Part shown: in pieces, positions 56,620 through 64,000 of the stretch
How the letters are laid out: each line of letters begins with the position of its first letter
Numbering within the stretch: the stretch's first letter is position 1
Origin: Tillus elongatus
Lineage: Eukaryota > Arthropoda > Insecta > Coleoptera > Cleridae
Direction of reading: 5' to 3'
Length of the DNA: 64,000 nt
Assembly: GCA_964006375.1 (NCBI GenBank)
Contig: OZ023269.1
Span: 125,282,223-125,346,222 of the forward strand
Made by a program: the position numbers and the translations under genes
The notes under the pieces: generated by a model
What the model was told of the DNA's origin: nothing
The model's input: the letters and a program-made list of their open reading frames with translations, nothing else
Databases searched by the model: none

Positions 56620-57420
56620 GTATTAGCTCGAGCTAAAAATAAACCTGTGATAAAAATAAACTAACCACTGCTATATTTTGTGGAAACTAATGTGTTTTTT
56701 TAGAAAGCCGTAAGGGTTTTTACACTTATAATGTCTTGCTATCAAAAGTAATTAGACGAGAGGAATTAAACAGAAAGCCAACAGATATTTAAGAATGAAA
56801 AGCTAAAAACTGGTTTTGATTCGTTATGTTCCGTGTTTACAAAATGATCCTAAAATGTTCTGCTAGAGCTAAAAATAAACCAGTGATAAAAGTAAACTAA
56901 CGATCGCTATATTTTGTGGAAACTAATTTGTTTTTTTGTTGTTGTAGAAAGCCGTGAGTTTTTTCACACTTAAATTGGTCAAGTTCACCAGGCGCCAACA
57001 GCTGCCAACAGTTTAATAGTTGTGTCAACGTATGCGTTCACCAAACCCGCTGAGTTCCTGCTGGAACTGAGCTGTTGCTGATTTGTCAAAGCAGAATGAC
57101 AGACAAACGTCACAAAAAGTTGTTGAAATCAACAGTGGGTTTATCAGTCTCCAACCAGCGAAATGTGTCGATAATCAGCAGATAAGCGCTTAAACTTAGC
57201 TGTTAGTGCCTGGTGAACTCAGCCATTATCTTGCTATTAAAAGTAATTACAGGAAAGGAATTAAACAGAAACCTAACAGATATTTAAGAATGAGAACTGA
57301 AAACTATTTGTAATTAGTTATGTCCAGTGTTCTCAAAACGAACCTAAAATTCTAAAACCAGTGATACAAATAAACAAACGATCGCTATATTTTGTGAAAA
57401 CTAATGTGTGTTTTGTGGAA
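56620..57420. repeat. Tandem repeat, about 233-bp unit, 2+ copies
   Basis: AAAATAAAC(C)(T/A)GTGAT recurs near 56636, 56870 and 57353, with CGCTATATTTTGTGGAAACT and AACAGATATTTAAGAATGA in each unit. The first interval is about 235 bp; the second is about 483 bp, or 232 bp after removal of the MITE and its target duplication. Confidence 0.85.
56977..57224. mobile_element. PIF/Harbinger-like MITE (248 bp)
   Basis: Ends GGTCAAGTTCACCAGGC and, on the reverse strand, GGCTGAGTTCACCAGGC. ATT flanks both ends (56974-56976, 57225-57227). Unit 1 of the tandem repeat shows the empty site (CTTATAATGTCTTGC). Three-base duplications and GG-initial ends fit PIF/Harbinger. Confidence 0.75.
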
Positions 57421-57424
57421 AGCC

Positions 57425-58640
57425 GTAATTAAGCGATTTCGATGAAACTTGGCAAGTGCCTTTATTTTATTAATGGCTTGGATTAGTTCGTTATCCAGGA
57501 AAATCGGACGGGGTTTTCCGGGAAATTTTTGAGTTTTCTTTCGAAAAAAAAATTTTCTTCGAAAAATACAAAGCTGTTTCAATAAAATTTAATGTATATA
57601 TTGCTTTTGGAGAGACCTTACTACTATTTGGTACGCGGGTTCATATTATCATAGGTAAGCTACCAAAATTTAGCTCTGTAAGTTAAAGGACAAAAAAGGT
57701 ACAGGCATTTAAAGAAAAATAAATTTGGGTTTTCCTCAAAACGTCAAAGTCGCGATTTCAAACGTCAAAATTTGTAATATTTAGGCAATGAACCTGAAAT
57801 TAATATCAGCTATGGAAAGAAAATGTCTCAAGAAGAATGCTTCACAAAGCCTGAACTCTTAGTTTCAATCGTCATTGTCCTTCATTTTACTAAAATATTC
57901 CCAGGATATTAATTTAAAATACACCCTTTCTCTGATGATTTGGCAGTAGTGTTGGCTATAGAGTTTATCGTTTAATGGTATATCATTTTTTTCAAATTTT
58001 CGTAAAAAATCATTAAAGCTCAATATATCCGTTATTATGCAAGTTACGAAAAAAAAAGGTACACATTAATTATAGGGTGTCTTAAGCTACATCTTAAAAA
58101 ATATTTCCACAATTACTGGTGGCCCATAAGTCGTTGGTGATTCAATTTTTTTTAAATCGAACACGCCCTATGTTATTGCATTTTTGCATTTTTCATCGAA
58201 ATATAATACATCTTTGTAAGAAAAGAAAGTCGGGACGCAGCAAGTGCGTTATGGTAGCGAATTTTTTAATTGAACACGCCCTATGTTATTGCATTTTTGC
58301 ATTTTCCATCGAAATATAATATATCTTTGGAAGAGAAGAATTTCGGGACGCAGCAAGTGCATTATGGTGGCGAATTTTCATTAAATGCTTTAAATTTGAA
58401 TAGCTCAATTTGCTATTAACCTATAAGGTTGACCAGGAAACCAGTTTTTTCGGGAACAATTTAAGTTTACTTTCGGAAATTTTTGTACATTTTTAAACGA
58501 TAAAGTTATTTTGTTGAAACATGGCATATTGTTTCTACTATATAGATTGATGCCTGCTTTCTTAAAAAAACATGTTAGCTATTAAAATCATTTTTATGAA
58601 AATTCACTACCATAACGCACTTGCTGCGTCCAGAAGTTTT
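57425..58640 (+). repeat. REP body and TIR-MITE, without (TA)n
   Basis: Starts in the GATGAAACTTGGCAAGTGCC flank (the position right of the microsatellite) and runs through the full body to two TIR-MITE left ends (58230, 58344) and a right end (58633). Confidence 0.78.
58344..58633. mobile_element. TIR-MITE copy (290 bp)
   Basis: CGGGACGCAGCAAGTGC left, CGCACTTGCTGCGTCCAG right. A partial copy of the left end with upstream REP sequence is repeated at 58230. Confidence 0.8.
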
Positions 58641-58644
58641 TTTA

Positions 58645-59400
58645 ATGTTAAATTAATCAGGTCTTATTAGTACAATTTCCTTTAAGATAAAAAAATACCA
58701 ATAATTAAAAGTAAGTAATGACACAAGCTTTCCAAAAATAAAATCTAGTTTCAATCATTTAAAATACTATTCGTGCCCCCGTTTGAAATAATATGAAATA
58801 TTTACGCCACTGATCGAGGTTTCGTCTCTCATACTCCTATGACAGTGTGAGAGAATGTCTGTCCAGGGAAATACATGGGAACTCCTTTAGTCAGTGATCT
58901 TTTAGCATTTAGTTCACTGCCTTTAGAGATGACAATTGCATTATTGTATGCGAAACACCAAACAGCAACACTACTACCTAGTTAATACATATTGGTGCAT
59001 CCTGCATCCCAAAATCTTTATTCATATAGTGCTTTTTCTCATTACCCACCTTTTGTTGAAACATATAACTACCTCTTATCAAAATGTAACTCGAATAAAA
59101 CTAACCTGTCACATATATAGTTGAATTAGATCGGACTGACTCGGTTAACAAATAGAAAATTGGTGAAGAGGGATGGGAATTGTAGGTAGCAATTTAATTT
59201 AGAGCCATATAACGCTTGTCCTAATAAATTATCAAGCGGTATCGAATTCAAAACGTTAGATAACCTTTTTCTTATCAAAACTCTTGAAGGATTATCGTAG
59301 CAAATTCCCATAATAATCTTACAAACGGTAAGAACTCCATTGCCCATTAATATAAAATCTTCGATTTTGTTTCTACAAAGTTAACTCGGGCATCAAATTT
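58645..59400. other. Unassigned DNA
   Basis: No repeat or coding feature recognised; frames at 58936 and 59126 (reverse) lack known domains. Confidence 0.4.
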
Positions 59401-59407
59401 TAAAAAG

Positions 59408-59950
59408 CCTTGACACAGCAAGTGCGTTATAGTAGTGAATTTTCATTAAAATGATCTGGCACAAAATATTTTATTATAACTTTTTTTTCTTGTAACATAG
59501 AAATCTAGATTTTGGTGTATAGTTTACTTTTTATATCGTAAACCTACCTACCAAATTTGGTTATCATAGCTTTTTTATTTTTTGAGACAAAATTATGTAA
59601 AATATGTAGTAAAGTAAAATCGAGTCACGGAGTAACCTAAAAAAAAAAGAGTAAAAAAATCTTGGGTTATATTTTTCTCAAGAATTTAAGAAATTCAATT
59701 GTTCAATATATGTCACAATGTACAATGACAAGATTAAAAAAAACTCATATTTTATAAAATATAATAAAAATCTTCTGCAAATTCGTAAATATAGGTATGA
59801 ATTTTTTTTAAGTAATGTGGAACAGATAGAAACAATTTTTTTCCTTACCTTAAGCAAAAGAAAGTTAGTTTTTGCACCCCAGGAAAATTTGCCACGCTGT
59901 TTTTCTTTGGACTATACAGGAAGGTGATTATACTCATCTACTCTAACTTC
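59408..59950. other. TIR-MITE left end, REP fragment, then unassigned DNA
   Basis: TTGACACAGCAAGTGCGTT at 59409 and a short REP-like stretch to about 59590 are followed by AT-rich DNA without a recognised feature. Confidence 0.45.
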
Positions 59951-59976
59951 TTCAATGGGGCATTCAGATGACGGCC

Positions 59977-60102
<126 letters not shown>

Positions 60103-60224
60103 ATGTATATAAATTTATAAATATCTATATAAACATATAAAAATTGAAACTGACCCCGGATGTGGGTTCTAGGGGTCCTAGTTCGCACTCATTTAAAAAA
60201 AGGGGCATTCAGATGACAGCCCTA

Positions 60225-60339
<115 letters not shown>

Positions 60340-60509
60340 ATATGTATATAAATTTATAAATATCTATATAAACATATAAAAATTGAAACTGACCCCGGAT
60401 GTGGGTTCTAGGGGTCCTAGTTCGCACTCATTTAAAAAAATATATTCAAAAGTTGGGATCTCCCCAATAATGAATTTTTTCTACGAAAATTCATTAAAAA
60501 GAAAGTGTG

Positions 60510-61433
60510 TATCACCAACGACTTATGGCCAACCCTGTGATTATCAAAATAATTTTATAAGATGCAGCTGAAAACACCCTGTAAATAAGGTATACAATTT
60601 TTGCTCGTATCATGTATATAAACAAAAATATTGAGTTTTACCATAGAAATGCGTCATCCTGTATATATATAAACCGACAAAAACTGAAACTTACCCCATA
60701 TAAGGGTTTTAGGGGTTATACTTCGCGCTCATTTGAAGAAATATTTTCAAAATGCATAAGTCTACGAAAATTTGCTAAAATATAGACTACTAAACCATAA
60801 ACTCTATAGCTGAAACCACTACCAAAGCACCAGAAAGAGGGTTTGTTTGAAATGGATTTTCCGATAATATTTTAGTAAAATGAAGGACAATGATGGTGGA
60901 AGCTAAAACTTAAGGCTTTGTAAAACACATTTCTTCTGCAGAATCCGTATTTGTTTCAGATTATTTGTCTGAAAATTGCAAATTTTGACGTTTCAAATCG
61001 CAACTTTGACGTTTTAGGAATAAAAATTATAAAATTTTCAAAATATTTTTTCTGCTACTTCTTGACCTTTTTATGTCAAGAAAACTTAACCGTTCCATGT
61101 AATATTCAATTGGTTTTGTTAACCACACAAAATATTTTGTTCTTGTGCTTTCTCTTGATCATCGGTTGCACCCAAAGTTTTGTTCTTTAAATGCCTATAA
61201 CCCTTTTTCCTTTAAACGTAGAGATCTGAATTTCGGCATGTAGTCGAAACGCATATGGTTGTCACAGCTTAGTGATTTTCAGATATACAAAATTTTCGGA
61301 AAGAAAATCGAAAATTTTGCCGGAAAAACTAGTCCAATTTCTCTGGCTAACGAACTTATCCAAGCCATTTACAAAAGGAAGGCACCTACCAAATTTCATC
61401 AAAAGTGGCCCATTATTTTTTGAATTATCGGTA

Positions 61434-61440
<7 letters not shown>
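60510..61440 (-). repeat. REP copy (reverse), lacking TIR-MITE
   Basis: ATCACCAACGACTTATGG, body, CTGGCTAACGAACTTATCC, GAATTATCGGTATGATATA, then (TA)n. Confidence 0.7.

Positions 61441-61514
<74 letters not shown>
61436..61514. repeat. (TA)n microsatellite
   Basis: About 79 bp TA, followed directly by CAGTGTGTTCACGG, a mariner-type end. Confidence 0.95.
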
Positions 61515-61517
<3 letters not shown>

Positions 61518-62030
61518 TGTGTTCACGGATTGAGTGTGGGTAAGCTATAAGTGACAAAAAAATTTTGAATTAGATTATGATATTCTGGGAATCGCTCCTG
61601 CTTTGTCTTAAACTAAGATGTTGAGGAAATGAACAAAATCAATTAATATACAGGGTTGTTTAGAACTGATTTAATTAAATGTGTTGAGAGTAAACTACCT
61701 TCGTTTATAAAGATACCGCAAAAGTTTAGAATTAAAATTTATGAGAGGCTCACAATTTTCAGCTAGATCAGCCTACTTTCAATTTTCAAGTAAATTATTA
61801 ACATATTTTCCCTATTAAAATGGAGCTTCTCATTAGTGAATTTTTCGTTTTACGAAAAATTCGCTAAAAGCTCATAAACAAGCCTGGAAATCTACAAATA
61901 AAATTTATCTTGTTCACTAAACGAACACAAGAGGTCAGACATCACACGGCAGCCGCTCATATCAAAGCACAAAAGCAGAATACTCCTCAAATGAATAGAA
62001 TGCATTGTCAGCCAATATGGGCTTAAATGT
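61515..62030. other. Possible mariner-type terminus and unassigned DNA
   Basis: CAGTGTGTTCACGG after TA resembles the ends of the 17574-20360 element (CAGTGTGTCC). No second end or transposase was found before the LINE fragment at 62031. Confidence 0.35.
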
Positions 62031-62414
62031 TTTTTTTTAAGATGTGTATTCGAGTTCTTTTATCTTATCTGAAAGTTTGTTCTAGTGTTTTATCCCAAAG
62101 TAGTTAAAAGCGTCTTTTGTCTTAGACAGGCGAGTATAATCTATGCTAAGCAAGTTGTTCTTCCTTGTTAGTTAATTATGGATTTCAGTCGGTTTCGTGT
62201 AGTGCGATTTCACTTTTTTTTTACATGTAAAAGGCACTGCAAAATATAAACACACGGTAACGTTAGGATCGTTTGTCTATTAAAAGCACAGTGACAGTCA
62301 TCCCTATAGGCAAGATCTCCAATAACCTGAACTGCCCTGCGCTGAGCTCCGAAGACCCCATCCAGTGCATATCTTTGGATTACCAATATTTGACATTTTA
62401 AAATACTTATATAA
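62031..62414 (-). pseudogene. LINE RT C-terminal fragment (third lineage)
   Basis: The reverse frame reads A-L-D-G-V-F-G-A-Q-R-R-A-V-Q-V-I-G-D-L-A-Y-R-D-D-C, then L-T-L-P-C-V-Y-I-L-Q-C-L-L, a typical LINE post-RT stretch (Q-K-R-A-x-R-x-I ... L-P-x-x-Y-I). A nine-base A-run near 62213 causes a shift; the tail then reads K-S-H-Y-T-K-P, R-L-S-K-T-K-D-A-F-N-Y-F-G-I-K, with two stops, ending near 62041. It differs from families A and B. Confidence 0.72.
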
Positions 62415-62623
62415 GTGCTTAATGTCTTTTCTGCGTCACGCTTTGACACTCTTTCTAAACGTTCCTCGCAACTCTCCTCTTTTTCTTCTATTTCCAAAGA
62501 GGGAGAAGAGCACGCAGAAACAATGTCATCGCCAGTAAGCTCATCTGACACTAATAATTCATCGTCAATTCGCACAAAATCGTCAAAAGTTGGCTGCTGG
62601 TCATTTTCGATGCTACTATGCAA
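62415..62623 (-). pseudogene. pogo/Tigger transposase C-terminal fragment
   Basis: The start of the same 137-codon open frame reads F-D-D-F-V-R-I-D-D-E-L-L-V-S-D-E-L-T-G-D-D-I-V, then E-E-K-E-E-S, V-S-K-R-D-A-E-K-T-L-S-T-Y. The D-D-x-(V/I)-x-x-D-x-x-L ... L-T-D-D-x-I-(V/I) pattern and the following A-E-K-T-L helix are typical of the acidic C-terminus of pogo/Tigger and jerky-like proteins. The DNA-binding and DDE parts are absent. It is fused in frame to the LINE fragment. Confidence 0.55.
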
Positions 62624-62644
62624 TAGCCTGTATAATTACTTGTA

Positions 62645-62925
62645 AGGCTATTAAGCTAAACAGTCCCAGTTATAGAAGTAAACATGGAATAAAACTCAAA
62701 AACGAAATCTCAGACAAAAAGGTTTAATTGTTCCCAGTAATAGGGATATTTCGATGCAAAAGTGTCGAGATCTTATCGTAAATATCAGTAGTCAAAGTTT
62801 CTCGCCTATCCAGATCTCACTTAACTAGATTTGACTGTATTACTGACATTTTACTTGAACAAGTAGAGATATTTACATACCTTGTGAGTATTATTACGGT
62901 TGATGATAAATGTAGCAAAGATATA
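62645..62925. other. Unassigned DNA
   Basis: No feature recognised. Confidence 0.4.
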
Positions 62926-62929
62926 AAAA

Positions 62930-63282
62930 GTCTAGACGCAGCAAGTGCGTTATGGTAGTGATTTTTTATTAAATGCTTCAAATTTGGATAACTCAGTTTT
63001 CTATAAACATAGAAAGTTTAATTTTGGCATGTAGTAAGGTCTTTCCTAGGGAAAGAGATTCACCAAATTTCATTAAAATAACTTTGTAATTTTTGGAGAA
63101 AAAAATTTTTTTGAAAGAAAATTTAAAATTTGAATAACTCAATTTTCTATAAACTTAGAAAGTTGAATTTTGGTACTTAGTAAGGTCTCTTCCAAGGCAA
63201 CATATATAGTAAATTTAATTAAAACAGCTTTGTTATTTTCGGGGAAAAAATTTTCTTTGAAAGAAAACTCAAAATTTTCCCG

Positions 63283-63285
<3 letters not shown>
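62930..63285 (+). repeat. TIR-MITE end plus duplicated 165-bp segment
   Basis: CTAGACGCAGCAAGTGCG then two copies of a segment around TAGAAAGTT(T/G)AATTTTGG, colinear with 40882-41290. Confidence 0.72.

Positions 63286-63354
<69 letters not shown>
63285..63354. repeat. (TA)n microsatellite
   Basis: About 70 bp TA; CTGACCCCGGATATG flank follows at about 63375. Confidence 0.95.
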
Positions 63355-63358
<4 letters not shown>

Positions 63359-63489
63359 ATATAAAAATTGAAACTGACCCCGGATATGGGTTCTAAGGGT
63401 TCTAGTTCGTGCTCATTTGAAAAAATTTTTGCAAAGTCTCACCATCGATACCCCTCTATTAGTGAATTTTTTATAATAAAAATTCACTA

Positions 63490-64000
63490 AAAGTCTACAC
63501 GCAGCAAGTGCGTTATGGTAGTGAATTTTCATAAAAATATTTTTAATGGCAGATGTGTCTTTTTTTAATGAAAGCAAGCATCAAATTTGGCTAAATATTT
63601 TTTACACAAAATTCTGCTAAAAGCATACATAAAATTCAAATTATATACCTAATCTGTAATGAAAATTAAAAATAAAATTATTTGTTTGCATGAAAATCCA
63701 TTAAAACCTTATTTTCGACGAATTTCATTTAAAAAATGTTCCATCAATTGGATAATTTTTCATACAAACATTCTTAAATGTTTCTTTAAAGAAAATTAAT
63801 TAAATTCATTTATAGAAAATTCGCTATTTAAAGAACATTTTGTACAAGAAAATTAACTAATAGAAATAAATTAAATACATTAAAAAATATTCAAAATCTG
63901 ATTTAAATACAGAACTAGAAACTTTTCTGTGGCTTTACAGAGAAAATTCTTTTGCCTGTGGATGCTGTAAACATTGAATCCGGTTGAAGAGAAGAAAACC
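63490..64000 (-). repeat. tRNA-like-headed repeat, copy 5 (cut by window end)
   Basis: Begins with CACGCAGCAAGTGCGTTATG and runs through the AT-rich body and TGTGGCTTTACAGAGA towards the tRNA-like head, which would lie beyond the window. Confidence 0.7.

Overview
The window reads as a repeat-packed, AT-rich stretch of an arthropod (most likely insect) nuclear genome. That inference rests on the mix of element families: Tc1/mariner-like transposases with a long insect-type helix-turn-helix head, piggyBac, a Ty3/Gypsy 3' end, a Penelope-like terminus with a hammerhead-like motif, two or three LINE lineages, tRNA-derived SINEs, and many long (TA)n tracts. I found no host protein-coding gene I can defend. 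Almost everything recognisable is a broken mobile element, and nearly every transposase or reverse transcriptase frame carries stops or frameshifts.

Layout. 1-937: Gypsy integrase C-terminus, polypurine tract and 3' LTR. 938-1500: (TA)n and a reverse-strand Penelope-like end. 1505-4895: a piggyBac transposase broken by a near-perfect palindromic insertion (1775-2001) and by about 2 kb of unassigned DNA. 5165-6440: repeat carrying a tRNA-like segment. 7437-12751: three copies or fragments of LINE family A (reverse strand except the first), with remnants of a second LINE tail family. 12886-16800: tRNA-like and hammerhead-like motifs plus repeat modules. 17574-20360: mariner-like element with about 590-bp inverted ends. 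21281-22795: tandem satellite of about 150-bp units. 23805-25437: a second, internally deleted mariner-like element and an abutting MITE. 25470-31330: tRNA-like repeat, LINE A copy and composite repeat. 31609-38365: three more mariner-like remnants. 34940-49260 and 54540-63490: many copies of one composite repeat. 45328-46145: solo LTR split by a SINE. 50271-53040: LINE with a restriction-enzyme-like endonuclease. 56620-57420: 233-bp tandem repeat hit by a Harbinger-like MITE. 62031-62623: LINE fragment abutting a pogo/Tigger fragment.

The structural theme is one composite repeat, called REP here. It combines (i) a flank with the motif CTGACCCCGGATATG, (ii) a long (TA)n tract, (iii) a flank with the motif TCACACCGATAACTC, (iv) a body of about 0.7 kb and (v) a MITE of about 310 bp with terminal inverted repeats CTGGACGCAGCAAGTGCG (called TIR-MITE). 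At least 25 ends of the TIR-MITE lie in the window. Other elements repeatedly abut the (TA)n tract, including several with mariner-type ends.

The most interesting observations are the TIR-MITE/REP system, the palindrome in piggyBac (83 of 85 arm bases pair, 12-bp flanking direct repeats), hammerhead-like motifs in Penelope-type contexts, a heat-shock-element array upstream of the LTR TATA box, a SINE family with three clean target-site duplications, and a MITE insertion dated by its empty-site neighbour. All family assignments come from reading translations by eye; no database search was run.
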